NCBI RefSeq assembly: GCF_900100785.1
Contig: NZ_FNCP01000009.1
Location: 1 to 64,000, forward strand
DNA: 64,000 nt
Source of the DNA: Desulfosporosinus hippei DSM 8344
GTDB lineage: Bacteria; Bacillota; Desulfitobacteriia; Desulfitobacteriales; Desulfitobacteriaceae
Direction of reading: 5' to 3'
This document shows positions 17,178 through 25,161 of this stretch, piece by piece (the first letter of the stretch is position 1; each line of letters starts with the position of its first letter). Both the position numbers and the translations under genes were made by a program. The notes under the pieces are model-generated. The model was given only the letters and a program-made list of their open reading frames with translations. It had not been told where the DNA came from and ran no database searches.

Positions 17178-17290
17178 TATAAAAATGGCAAGCCTCATTT
17201 TGATGAGTCATTTCAAGTTACTAATCCTAAGCGTATAACAAGTATTATCTAAGACAAAACCTGTGACGTTCTGTGTGTTTGATATGGTAA
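17178..17290 (+). pseudogene. Relic of an ATP-dependent DNA ligase gene
   Basis: This 113-base stretch aligns along its length with 19916-20034 of the intact ligase gene, sharing blocks such as ATGG-AAGCCT-ATTTTG, GATGAGTC, GTTACTAAT-CTA-GCGTATA and TTCTGTG-GTTTGAT. It has an 8-base deletion and a further single-base gap, so it cannot be read. It marks an old second copy of the ligase region, now decayed, lying between the nuclease and HNH genes. Confidence 0.75.
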
Positions 17291-17321
17291 CATGACAATT
17301 TTGACCTCACCAAACTAATCC

Positions 17322-18059
17322 TCAATGCTCATCTTGACTGATTAAGTTTTGCAAGCTATCAATTGTTAACCAAGGTCTTCTACGGTGCAACATACGATGG
17401 CAATTAGAACAAACCAACGCCAAGTCTTTTGCCTTGGTTTTCATATTGCTCGTGTATTCGGACACTGGAACTGTATGATGACATTCAATATAACCGTATC
17501 CGACCTCTCCATATACTTTAAAAAAGTCGAATTTGCACACGACACATCTTAAATTTCCTTCTGCTAAAGCTTTTGATTTTACCTCATTTACTATTTTACG
17601 ATTACGCTCAATTACTTTATGCTTGCGAAATAACACTGTCCCTTCAGAAAACCCCTCTTCCTCATCATCAAGTATTTCAGATTCGCGTATTGATCCATTA
17701 TCAATAATACTTTGAGCGACTTTTCTAAGATAATCAGGTCTGTTCGCAAATTCATTCCATATTTGTTCTTCTAATTTTCCACCTCTCGCCAACCCTGATC
17801 CGTGGGACTTAGGATCAAAACGCATGAAGTTTGCTAATTTCATAGTCACTCCATTCGGATTTCGAAAAAGTGTCTCATCAGGTATAGAACTATGAATGTG
17901 CAAGGAATTAAGAATCTTACTAAGCTTGATAACTTCATCATTGGTTTTGTCCATTTGAGTAAGATTATTTCTAAAATATAGGTCTAACGCTAAAATCAAT
18001 TCGTCCCTCGCCCAAGGGGGATTTCTCATATCTTTTATCCTCTTTTCAAAATTCTTCAT
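17322..18059 (-). CDS. HNH endonuclease, McrA-like
   Basis: The 245-residue protein ends in an HNH domain with CVVC at 172-175, CHH at 193-195 and CSNCHRMLH from 217, all metal and catalytic residues in place. The N-terminal part (PPWARDELILALDLYF, then NPNGVTMKLANFMRFDP) is the conserved front domain of a large group of McrA-type restriction endonucleases that act on modified DNA. Its HNH domain resembles that of the 5327-6421 gene, but the N-terminal domains differ. It lies alone, convergent with the VSR-like gene. Confidence 0.82.
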   Translation of the reverse strand: MKNFEKRIKDMRNPPWARDELILALDLYFRNNLTQMDKTNDEVIKLSKILNSLHIHSSIPDETLFRNPNGVTMKLANFMRFDPKSHGSGLARGGKLEEQIWNEFANRPDYLRKVAQSIIDNGSIRESEILDDEEEGFSEGTVLFRKHKVIERNRKIVNEVKSKALAEGNLRCVVCKFDFFKVYGEVGYGYIECHHTVPVSEYTSNMKTKAKDLALVCSNCHRMLHRRRPWLTIDSLQNLISQDEH

Positions 18060-18106
18060 ACCTACTTATTCTGTAGATTGTATGAATTCTCCTTGATGTT
18101 TCACAA

Positions 18107-18229
18107 TTATCCATCTGAATTTTGAGCAGAAGCATCTTTTGGGATTCTATCTCCGATCAAGTAGATATTCTTGTGAATATGTACAGAAAGCTCTTTGCTT
18201 TGAAGTAACAGATCATGAAATTTAAGCAA
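18107..18229 (-). CDS. Small frame directly behind DNA polymerase IV
   Basis: After the amber stop of dinB the same reading frame continues for 45 sense codons to a TAA at 18107. A TTG at 18229 would give about 40 residues with composition like a real protein (LLQSKELSVHIHKNIYLIG). There is only a weak GAG ahead of it. It is either a small cotranscribed gene or a former C-terminal extension of the polymerase cut off by a nonsense codon. The polymerase itself has normal family length. Confidence 0.35.
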   Translation of the reverse strand: MLKFHDLLLQSKELSVHIHKNIYLIGDRIPKDASAQNSDG

Positions 18230-18244
18230 TTTCTCAGTTATTGA

Positions 18245-19498
18245 CTACAATATACTTGACATCATCGGATATTCTTCATCATCCATTGTCCCTCCACTAC
18301 TAAATCGCACCCCACTATTAAGAAAAGATGACCTGAAAACAGAACCATTTCCAAACCTCTCACGAATTGAGTCTACTGCTCGATCAACTTTTCTCTGCTT
18401 CTCATAGTCCTTCTCAAATAATGATATCTGTTGAAAGTCGTTTTGACATAACTCTGAAACTCTTACTCCAAGATGTCTAACAGGTTGACCTTTCCAAAGC
18501 TCATCGAACAATTCACAAGCAATCTCATGAATAGCGTTAGTGCAATCAATTGCAGAGAAGATCTTTCGCTGATGAGAGCAATTATAAAACTCATTTGTTC
18601 TTAAAGAAACAGATACCAATCTAGCACAATAACCTGATTGTCTTAACCTTGTGGCTACAGTCTCCGTCAATGACAACAAAACCAAATGTGCAGTCCTTCT
18701 ATCCTCTACATCAAAAGCAATTGTTGTGGAGTTCCCCATGCCTTTTATTAGTGGTCGGCGATTCTCACGAACTGGACTTGCCTCGTACCCATTGGCATAA
18801 TTCCAAACTAGCATACCGTGACTCTTCAAAAATAGTTTGATTAACTTAGGGTCATAATTAGCCAGATCTCCAATCGTATTGATTGCCCTGCTTTTCAACT
18901 TCTTTGCGGTTGCCCGCCCAACCATAAAAAGTTCCTCTATGGGCAGAACCCACATTTTCTCTGCAATCTCTTCTGGGAAAATTGTGTGAACCTTATCTGG
19001 TTTCTTTAGCTCAGATGCCATCTTAGCAAGAATTTTATTCGTACTAACTCCGATATTGACCGTAAAACCTAACTCATTTTTTATTCGATCTTTTATCAAG
19101 TATGCCGTTTCTACTGGGTCTTTATATAGGCGTTCCATGTTGGTGAAGTCCACAAAATATTCATCGATACTATACTGCTCAATTAAAGGCGAATATTCAC
19201 GTAGGATATCACCAAAAGCTTTGCTACACTGCATATATAATCCATAGTTTGGTGGTACTATAACCAACTCAGGACATTTGGCGTAAGCAGAGTGGATTGT
19301 TTCCCCTGTTTGTATATTTAATTTCTTAGCAGGAATCGATTTTGTCAAAACAATCCCATGACGTGTTTCAGGGTTACCACCTACAACTGATGGTACAGTC
19401 CTTAGGTCAAGTGGATTACCATGCTGAAGTCTATGAACAGCTTCCCATGATAAGTATGCAGAATTAACGTCCACATGGAATATTATTCGTTTGCTCAT
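18245..19498 (-). CDS. dinB: DNA polymerase IV (Y family)
   Basis: The 417-residue protein is a full-length Y-family lesion-bypass polymerase. The catalytic metal ligands are Asp10 in HVDVNSAY and Asp112-Glu113 in YSIDEY. It continues with the thumb GVSTNKILAKMASELKKPDK, read in parts, and a little-finger domain from about 240 (ENRRPLIKGMGNS). It copies past damaged bases with low fidelity. Its promoter carries a LexA box over the start site, so it is induced by DNA damage. It is divergent from an ATP-dependent DNA ligase gene. As a carried gene it could raise mutation or assist repair during transfer. Confidence 0.93.
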   Translation of the reverse strand: MSKRIIFHVDVNSAYLSWEAVHRLQHGNPLDLRTVPSVVGGNPETRHGIVLTKSIPAKKLNIQTGETIHSAYAKCPELVIVPPNYGLYMQCSKAFGDILREYSPLIEQYSIDEYFVDFTNMERLYKDPVETAYLIKDRIKNELGFTVNIGVSTNKILAKMASELKKPDKVHTIFPEEIAEKMWVLPIEELFMVGRATAKKLKSRAINTIGDLANYDPKLIKLFLKSHGMLVWNYANGYEASPVRENRRPLIKGMGNSTTIAFDVEDRRTAHLVLLSLTETVATRLRQSGYCARLVSVSLRTNEFYNCSHQRKIFSAIDCTNAIHEIACELFDELWKGQPVRHLGVRVSELCQNDFQQISLFEKDYEKQRKVDRAVDSIRERFGNGSVFRSSFLNSGVRFSSGGTMDDEEYPMMSSIL

Positions 19499-19512
19499 AG
19501 CACCACCTCATA

Positions 19513-19558
19513 ACAGAACGTATGTTCCTATTATATAGGTGCTTACGTTCTGTGTAAA
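19513..19558 (-). promoter_or_regulatory. SOS-regulated promoter of dinB with LexA box
   Basis: On the minus strand TTTACA (19553-19558) and TATAAT (19530-19535) are 17 bases apart. GAAC-GTAT-GTTC at 19516-19527, the Firmicute LexA consensus, lies directly after the -10. A 10-bp inverted repeat (ACAGAACGTA, 19513-19522; complement 19544-19553) brackets the whole promoter, the outer arm being a half LexA site near the -35. Confidence 0.87.
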
Positions 19559-19689
19559 GAAGGTTGAACTCTCCAAATATAGGAAAATCTATTATGACAT
19601 AGATAAAATACTAACTCATTATTCTATCCAACACTTCCCACCTGACTGTAAGCTTTTCCCATGTTAGACTTGCAGTAGAGGTGGAATAT

Positions 19690-20547
19690 ATGTTTATTAG
19701 CCCGATGCTTCTTCACAAAGTGGATACCCCATTTGATGACGATGAATGGCTTAGTGAGTTGAAATTAGATGGGATACGGTTTCTCTACTCTACTATGAGT
19801 GGGGTCAATTTTTATACTCGACATAAAAATGAAGTAACAGAGCGTTTCCCAGAACTAGTTACAGGTCAGATTCCTAAAGGAACAATTCTCGATGGTGAAA
19901 TTATTATCTCCGATAAGGATGGTAAGCCTGATTTTGAAGAATTGATGAGTCGGTTTCAGGTTACTAATTCTAGGCGTATACCAATGATATCTAGGTCTAA
20001 GCCAGTGACATTCTGTGCGTTTGATGTGCTTTATAGTAAGGGTAAAAAAGTAAGCCATCTACCCCTTATGGAGCGAAAGGAGATTCTTGATGAGATACTG
20101 CCCAAGGATTTACCGTTTATCACTAAAGTCTTGCCTATCAACGGTAATGGGAAAGCACTCTTTGATTTAGTTATGCAACAACAACTTGAAGGAATCGTCC
20201 TAAAGAAGAAGGACTCAAACTACGAAGTTGGTAAGAGGTCAAGCAATTGGCTAAAAGTTATAAACTACCAATATTCAACGGTAGAAATTGTTGGGTCTAG
20301 GAAGTCTGAATTTGGTTGGTTACTACGATTTCCTGACGGTAAGTCAGCAGGTGTTATGGAACTTGGTGTTCCCGCCGATGCTCGAAAGTTTGTCTATGAA
20401 TTTGCTAAAATGGTAGGGTGTGAAGAAGTTGATGATTATGTTTACTTTGCAAAGGGAAATGAGGCATTGAAGTGCAATGTTAAGTATAGAGCTTTAACCA
20501 AGGCAGGACATTTGAGGTTGCCTTCGTTTGTTAAGTTTGCTAGTTAA
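19690..20547 (+). CDS. ATP-dependent DNA ligase (LigD-type catalytic domain)
   Basis: The start is ATG 19690 after AGAGGTGG; a GTG three codons earlier lies inside that site. The 285-residue protein has the nucleotidyltransferase motifs of an ATP-dependent ligase: KLDGIR (adenylated Lys25), DGEII, FCAFDVLY, EGIVLKKKDS and WLKVI, followed by a short OB-like C-terminal domain (about 190-285). It seals nicks with ATP. Without the polymerase and nuclease domains of full LigD it resembles the small ligases on plasmids and Bacillus-type elements. It is divergent from SOS-controlled dinB, making a portable repair pair. A decayed copy lies at 17178. Confidence 0.9.
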   Translation: MFISPMLLHKVDTPFDDDEWLSELKLDGIRFLYSTMSGVNFYTRHKNEVTERFPELVTGQIPKGTILDGEIIISDKDGKPDFEELMSRFQVTNSRRIPMISRSKPVTFCAFDVLYSKGKKVSHLPLMERKEILDEILPKDLPFITKVLPINGNGKALFDLVMQQQLEGIVLKKKDSNYEVGKRSSNWLKVINYQYSTVEIVGSRKSEFGWLLRFPDGKSAGVMELGVPADARKFVYEFAKMVGCEEVDDYVYFAKGNEALKCNVKYRALTKAGHLRLPSFVKFAS

Positions 20548-20596
20548 TTTACGGTTGCATGACAACTCTTATCTCAATTATCTGTATAGATATAAA

Positions 20597-20637
20597 AAAC
20601 GCCTTCAGACGCTCATAAAGGACGTTCTAAGGCGTTT
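20597..20637. terminator. Bidirectional terminator between ligase and integrase operon
   Basis: AAACGCCTT (20597-20605) and AAGGCGTTT (20629-20637) form a 9-bp stem flanked by A- and T-rich runs, placed between two converging genes. Confidence 0.65.
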
Positions 20638-20675
20638 AACTACAGTATCAATCGGGATGTTACAAAGAAGACAGT

Positions 20676-20969
20676 TTATTCTTTTTGCCCAGTAATATCA
20701 TTAAAAGAATCGATAAGCTTATCTTTAATTTCAGCACTCACACTACCGATCTTTTGCTTTAATGAGTTTTCTGCCATTCTAATAGATTGTTCTAATTTTA
20801 CTAGACAATCCCTAACCAGACCTCCTTGCCCTGCTTCAATTTTAACATGTGAAGGAAGCAAATTCTTGGATGTATAAGACGAAATTGGGGCAACAGATCT
20901 TGTCCCCTCTAATCTAACATCTAACATCCATTTTAAAAGATAAATATCCCTGTTTCCATTTATTAACAC
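20676..20969 (-). CDS. Hypothetical protein behind the integrase
   Basis: A GTG start at 20969 lies 13 bases after the integrase stop codon, so the gene is probably read from the integrase transcript. The 97-residue product has a beta-like N-terminal half and a long amphipathic helix from about 50 to 97 (LVKLEQSIRMAENSLKQKIG). No family is recognised. Its position suggests an accessory to recombination (directionality factor or partition role), but the ribosome binding site is weak and the sequence does not resemble known excisionases. Confidence 0.5.
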   Translation of the reverse strand: MLINGNRDIYLLKWMLDVRLEGTRSVAPISSYTSKNLLPSHVKIEAGQGGLVRDCLVKLEQSIRMAENSLKQKIGSVSAEIKDKLIDSFNDITGQKE

Positions 20970-20982
20970 ATCTTTCTGTTAT

Positions 20983-21912
20983 TCAGATATTTAAATTGTT
21001 CAAGGGGTTAAACTTGTCATTCTGCTCTTTTAAAGCAGTCCCCCAAAGAGCTAAATACCTCTGTGTCATGTCTATTTTTGAATGTCTTAACATTCGTTGG
21101 AGAGTAAACACGTCCATTCCTGCCATTAAACATCTGTGGGCAAAGGTGTGCCTAAATGTATGGGCAGATACCCTGACTCCCTTGAAGTTCATGATAGTCT
21201 TTAATCGTTTAAACACATTTTGCACCGCATTTTCGCTAAGCCTACCTCCAGTTTGATTTGTAAATACATATTCTGTTTCTTTACCGAAACATTTAGTTTG
21301 ATAAATCTTAAACTCTCTTAACTCCTTCTTTAATTTGTCGGTAATAGGCACTGATGAATACTCTCTTTTTTTGCCATAGGTTGTTATTGTAAGGTTTTCA
21401 AAGTCAACGTGCCTCCACTGTAAGTTGCAAATTTCCCCCAGTCGCATACCAGTACCTAACAGAGTTACAATAATTGCATAATCCCTGTAGGCAAAAAAAG
21501 TCTTGTCTCTCGACATAGTCCTTTGAAAATAGGTTATCATCTGCTTAATTTGGCTATCTGTAAAAACCTCAATTTTAATATCCTCTTTAACATACTCTAC
21601 CTTTTTAGTGGGGTTGCCTTTTTCTTCAATAATTTCCTCTTGAACTAAATAGTTGAAAAATGCTTTTAAGTTTTTAAGCTTTGTATTAAGACTTGTTGGG
21701 TTATTACTGCGATTGTTTTTTAGGTCTAAAAGATACCGTTTAACAACTCCTGCTGTAACTTCCTCTACATCAACTATTTCTTCATCCGTCAAAAAGTCTT
21801 GAAACTTTCGCAAACCCAATTTGTATCCCTCGATTGTTTTCGGAGATAAATTTTTAAATTCCCTGTCATCAATAAAATCCTTAACCGCAAATTTGAACAA
21901 CAAAAAGACCAC
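20983..21912 (-). CDS. Tyrosine integrase of the tRNA-Pro island
   Basis: The 309-residue integrase has the core-binding domain at 1-105 and a catalytic domain with Arg157 in GTGMRLGEI, His251-x-x-Arg254 in HTFRH, His277 in LRHSKI and nucleophile Tyr286 in QRYLALW. It would insert and excise the element at the neighbouring tRNA-Pro gene, whose 3' end lies about 120 bases upstream of the integrase start. The start is uncertain: GTG 21912, or a TTG four codons later. A 9-bp inverted repeat (21906-21950) spans the start region and may be an autoregulatory or arm site. Confidence 0.92.
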   Translation of the reverse strand: MVFLLFKFAVKDFIDDREFKNLSPKTIEGYKLGLRKFQDFLTDEEIVDVEEVTAGVVKRYLLDLKNNRSNNPTSLNTKLKNLKAFFNYLVQEEIIEEKGNPTKKVEYVKEDIKIEVFTDSQIKQMITYFQRTMSRDKTFFAYRDYAIIVTLLGTGMRLGEICNLQWRHVDFENLTITTYGKKREYSSVPITDKLKKELREFKIYQTKCFGKETEYVFTNQTGGRLSENAVQNVFKRLKTIMNFKGVRVSAHTFRHTFAHRCLMAGMDVFTLQRMLRHSKIDMTQRYLALWGTALKEQNDKFNPLNNLNI

Positions 21913-21950
21913 TTCCCATCTAGAGTAGTAGTACTCCTGTTAAGTGGTCT
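21906..21950. repeat. Inverted repeat between integrase and tRNA-Pro
   Basis: AGACCACTT (21906-21914) and AAGTGGTCT (21942-21950) form a perfect 9-bp inverted repeat bracketing the integrase start. It lies where arm-type integrase sites or an operator would be expected. Confidence 0.55.
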
Positions 21951-22032
21951 AACTATTTAAAAACGTGTAAGTCTGCGACCATCTTCCGAAAAAGAAGTAA
22001 TGAATCGCATCAAACCCTTGATATATCTAATT

Positions 22033-22109
22033 TGGTCGGAGCGACACGATTTGAACGTGCGACCTCTACCACCCCAAGGTAGCGCTCTACCAAGCTGAGC
22101 CACGCCCCG
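22033..22109 (-). tRNA. tRNA-Pro (anticodon GGG)
   Basis: The minus strand folds into a complete cloverleaf. The acceptor stem is CGGGGCG/CGCTCCG, the D-arm stem is GCTC/GAGC, the anticodon stem CTACC/GGTAG encloses the loop TTGGGGT (anticodon GGG), and the T-arm loop is TTCAAAT. CCA is encoded. Its 3' end points to the integrase, so the last bases are the likely attachment site of the island. No second copy of the tRNA 3' end was found within the window to the left. Confidence 0.95.
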
Positions 22110-22194
22110 ACTTACAACCCTCTTTCGAAGGCTTTTATAGGATACCATATTAGAACTAAAATCGCAACCCCTAAGTTTACCCTATATTGCCCGA

Positions 22195-22356
22195 TTACTT
22201 AATTATTTTCTCTAATTTTATAACCTCCCCTAACTTAATCTCTGGAATGTATGGTTGGTTAGTTAAAATTTGTTCTGCGTTTTCCCAATAAAGGCCGTCA
22301 TGCCTTCTCTTGGGTTCTGTTATTAAGCCTTGCGCATGACTACTTCTCCTTTTCAC
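22195..22356 (-). CDS. Small frame of 53 residues, possible remnant
   Basis: An open frame from GTG 22356 to TAA 22195 encodes a basic peptide with real-looking composition (RRHDGLYWENAEQIL, then EIKLGEVIKLEKIIK). A stop lies just upstream and the GGAG motif touches the GTG, so spacing is poor. It lies upstream of the tRNA-Pro and may be a gene remnant. The bases around its stop (TGCCCGATTAC) recur at the end of the ACT-domain gene at 22880. Confidence 0.3.
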   Translation of the reverse strand: MKRRSSHAQGLITEPKRRHDGLYWENAEQILTNQPYIPEIKLGEVIKLEKIIK

Positions 22357-22489
22357 CTCCGCCTACCACACATAAAGCGTTTATATTAAAACATATTTCA
22401 AATATACCGTTCGCAACATTCATGCCATCTATATAACTATGCCAGTTTGCAGCAACAAAGGCGAACCTCCAGAATTTTTTTGATTAAAT

Positions 22490-22519
22490 AAAAAACATCC
22501 AGAATGAAGGATGTTTTTT
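22490..22519. terminator. Bidirectional Rho-independent terminator
   Basis: AAAAAACATCC (22490-22500) pairs with GGATGTTTTTT (22509-22519) around an 8-base loop, giving a stem with A- and T-runs on both sides. It probably ends transcription coming from the pheB side. Confidence 0.75.
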
Positions 22520-22618
22520 ACAAACTACTTATTAAACTCGAACTTCCATTATATTAAGGCTAGTTTTTTTTAATAATTATTTAAGTTTCTAAAGTTTACT
22601 TAGGGCTTGCTAATTATC

Positions 22619-22742
22619 GCAAAGTTTAGACTTTGCAAGGTTTTACGGTTAGTGTCTTAATAAATATGTGCATGGAAAAAAGCCTTTGACGTAAAAACCG
22701 TGCACATAGAGTAAATCAAATGGTGCACCGGTGCACCATTTG
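22619..22742. promoter_or_regulatory. Cluster of palindromes with GTGCAC cores
   Basis: Three structures lie close together. The first is a 7-bp inverted repeat at 22619-22636 (GCAAAGT, 4-base loop). The second is an inverted pair TATGTGCATGG (about 22664) and CCGTGCACATA (about 22698). The third is a perfect 26-bp palindrome at 22717-22742, built as two 13-base arms meeting without a spacer and containing two GTGCAC sites. The region has no gene. It looks like a multi-site binding region for a dimeric protein. Confidence 0.6.
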
Positions 22743-22879
22743 CCCTCTCGGTTTGGACAAAAAGCTTCCTTACTATTATATATAACCATGCCGAATCCAT
22801 CGGCCTCTGGCAAGCCCTACTAAATCTCCCTTTTTAAAGATGGCAATTCATTAGTTTTCTGAACACAGATAAACAACCC

Positions 22880-23326
22880 TTAAGTCTGCCCGATTACCTC
22901 AATTTTTCTCACTCCAACAATTTCCCCCAACCCAGCTAAAAGGTTTTCTGGAGTATCTGCCAAACCTGCAGTTTCTATAGAAATTGAGACATTGGCAACA
23001 CCTTGCAGAGGAATTCCCTGATTAATCGTCAGAACATTGCCCTTTACAGAGGCAATGAAGTTAAGTACATGAGAAAGCACTCCTGCTTTATCCTCCAGAA
23101 TTAAGGAAATAGTAATAATTCTTTCGCGGCTAGCCTCATAAAAGGGGAATACGCCATCCTTATATTTATAGAAAGCACTTCGACTAAGCCCCACACGTTC
23201 AACAGCATCGTTAATAGTATTGGCATCTCCTTTTACAAGGAGTTCTTTCACCTGTGCAGTCTTTAAAATGGCTTCCGGCAAAATACTTTTACTGACAATA
23301 AGAAACTCATTTGTCTTGCCAGCCAC
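22880..23326 (-). CDS. pheB: ACT-domain protein PheB
   Basis: The 148-residue protein starts at GTG 23326, six bases after AGGAGA. A helix-turn-helix-like N-terminal half (NTINDAVERVGLSRSAFYKYKDGVFPF) is followed by an ACT domain (about 70-145: ITISLILEDKAGVLSHVLNFIA, GNVLTINQGIPLQGVANVSISIE in pieces). This is the UPF0735/PheB family, presumed to bind an aromatic or other amino acid and regulate metabolism. The gene is monocistronic. Confidence 0.9.
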   Translation of the reverse strand: MAGKTNEFLIVSKSILPEAILKTAQVKELLVKGDANTINDAVERVGLSRSAFYKYKDGVFPFYEASRERIITISLILEDKAGVLSHVLNFIASVKGNVLTINQGIPLQGVANVSISIETAGLADTPENLLAGLGEIVGVRKIEVIGQT

Positions 23327-23493
23327 CTAATCTCTCCTATCTATTCCCACAATCCTTTTTTGTTATGTCATAGATATTATATTCTAATTTGCGTGAGCTT
23401 TGCAATAATAAATGGACATTTAACTCGAGGGGTTGATTTCCAAACTTGTGAGTCAAATAGCTACTGATCATTATACTAAATAGTAACCGTTCA

Positions 23494-24270
23494 TTATACT
23501 ATTACCACTAAAACCAATGCCGCAATAATCCCTACTATTAACCAATAGTCTAAGAGAGATAAGGCCAGCTCGTGCAGGTAGGTACGGTGACCAGGCTGAT
23601 ATCCTCGAGCTTCCATGGCATCCACTAACTCATCACAACGGCGGAAGACGTTGACCGCCAGAGGGATTGCTAGATAACCAATTGCCCTAATTTTTCCGCT
23701 TAATCGACGAGGGTTAAAATTAGCTCCTCGACTTAACTGAGCTTGACTAATACTGTTCATTTCATCCAGCAACGTTGGCATAAACCTTAAGGCAAGTGAT
23801 ATCAGCATGGCAATATCATGAGATGATATTCCTACAATTCTTACAGGTCTTAACAGTCGTTCCAAACCCATAGTAATCCCAGATTGGCTGGTAGTCATGG
23901 TCAAAATAGCTGCTGCCACAACTAACAAAAGAAACTTCCAAATCTGTAAAATCCCCAGGTTTAAACCCTCGTAACTTATCTGTAGTAGTCCTATAGGAAA
24001 AGGTGGTATGGGACGACCTGGAGTAAAGAAGATATACATCAAGAATAGCAGGATAAAGAAGGGGAGTACAGGATAAACAGTTTTTAGAACTGACCTAAGG
24101 GATAAACGGCCAAGTAACGAGATAACTAGGGTAATCATACTGACTACTAGGAGGCCAAAAAAATTCACTTTAAATATTATTATGCTTAATGCTATAACTG
24201 CTATGAGTTTAACCCGAGGATCTCGATCGTGCACAGGTGATTCCCGATATGCGTATCCTGGCCTAAGCAT
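23494..24270 (-). CDS. ecfT: ECF transporter T component
   Basis: The product is 258 residues from ATG 24270, preferred because GGGAGGGG lies seven bases before it; the ATG at 24276 abuts the site. It has five hydrophobic helices and the family's cytoplasmic Ala-Arg-Gly coupling motifs (SRGANFNPRR and MEARGYQPG), which dock onto the ATPase. It overlaps the end of the ecfA gene by eight bases and, with bioY upstream, forms a complete biotin uptake transporter in the membrane. Confidence 0.92.
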   Translation of the reverse strand: MLRPGYAYRESPVHDRDPRVKLIAVIALSIIIFKVNFFGLLVVSMITLVISLLGRLSLRSVLKTVYPVLPFFILLFLMYIFFTPGRPIPPFPIGLLQISYEGLNLGILQIWKFLLLVVAAAILTMTTSQSGITMGLERLLRPVRIVGISSHDIAMLISLALRFMPTLLDEMNSISQAQLSRGANFNPRRLSGKIRAIGYLAIPLAVNVFRRCDELVDAMEARGYQPGHRTYLHELALSLLDYWLIVGIIAALVLVVIV

Positions 24271-25147
24271 TTTCATCCCCCTCCCGGGTTAAAGATGCCT
24301 GGCTTGAGCCCCTAAGCTGTTCTAGTAAGGAAGTTATTTCTTCAATCGCAGCGTCAATTGTAAAGACACTTGAACTCACGTTTAAACCGTTTTCTTGGAG
24401 CCGCCACATCAACTCAGTAATAATAGGGGGAGCCAGGCCCAGGGACTTAAGCCAAGACACTCGGTTCAATATCTGATCAGGACTTCCATCGGCAACCAAT
24501 TCACCCTTATCCATCACCAGCACTCGCTCGGCGAGAGCTGCCTCTTCCATACTGTGGGTGACGTGAACGATACAAATCCCTCGGCTATTTAACTCCCGTA
24601 ATAATTTTAAAACCATTGTTCTGGCTTCTGGATCCAGAGAAGCAGTGGGCTCATCGAGTACAATAACTTTAGGTTCCATAGCCAGCAGACCTGCCAACGC
24701 CAGAAGATGTTTCTGTCCTCCGGAAAGACTATGGGGAGAGTGACTTCGCATTGCAGTCAGGCCTACTATAGCAAGTGCCTGATCAACTCGTCTGCGCACT
24801 TCTTGAGTTGGTAGACCGAGGTTACCCGGCCCGAAGGCAACGTCTTCCTCAACGCTCATTCCAACAATTTGATTATCAGCATTTTGAAAGGCCATACCTA
24901 CACGGCGCCGTATTTCTAAAAGGCGTTTCGGGTCATTGGTAGGGAACTCATCAACTTGTACCTCGCCGGATGTTGGAATCAACAAGGCATTGAAATGCCT
25001 TATGAGAGTAGTCTTGCCACAGCCGTTGGGGCCGATAATGGCTATGTATTCACCTTGATCTATTAGTAGATTTATCTCTTTGAGAGCAGGTTGTCGACTT
25101 TTTTCATAAGCGTGGGTCAGGTTATGAACCCTAATCAAATTTTTCAT
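24263..25147 (-). CDS. ecfA: ECF transporter ATPase
   Basis: The 294-residue ABC ATPase has Walker A GPNGCGKTT (about 39-47), the Q-loop in FQNADNQIVG typical of the ECF ATPases, signature LSGGQKHLLALAG, Walker B VIVLDEPTASLDP and the switch His in VTHSMEEA. It powers vitamin uptake through EcfT and the substrate protein BioY encoded just upstream (14-base gap). Only one ATPase gene is present, so it would act as a homodimer or with another encoded elsewhere. Confidence 0.93.
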   Translation of the reverse strand: MKNLIRVHNLTHAYEKSRQPALKEINLLIDQGEYIAIIGPNGCGKTTLIRHFNALLIPTSGEVQVDEFPTNDPKRLLEIRRRVGMAFQNADNQIVGMSVEEDVAFGPGNLGLPTQEVRRRVDQALAIVGLTAMRSHSPHSLSGGQKHLLALAGLLAMEPKVIVLDEPTASLDPEARTMVLKLLRELNSRGICIVHVTHSMEEAALAERVLVMDKGELVADGSPDQILNRVSWLKSLGLAPPIITELMWRLQENGLNVSSSVFTIDAAIEEITSLLEQLRGSSQASLTREGDENA

Positions 25148-25161
25148 GTCCTAACAATTCC

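Noticed and set aside
21957-22148. 63-codon open frame over the tRNA-Pro gene
   Set aside because: It is the reading of the tRNA itself and its flanks.
22195-22356. Duplicated 3' end of pheB
   Set aside because: Only about 11 bases around the stop are shared (TGCCCGATTAC); the encoded peptides do not align well enough to claim homology.
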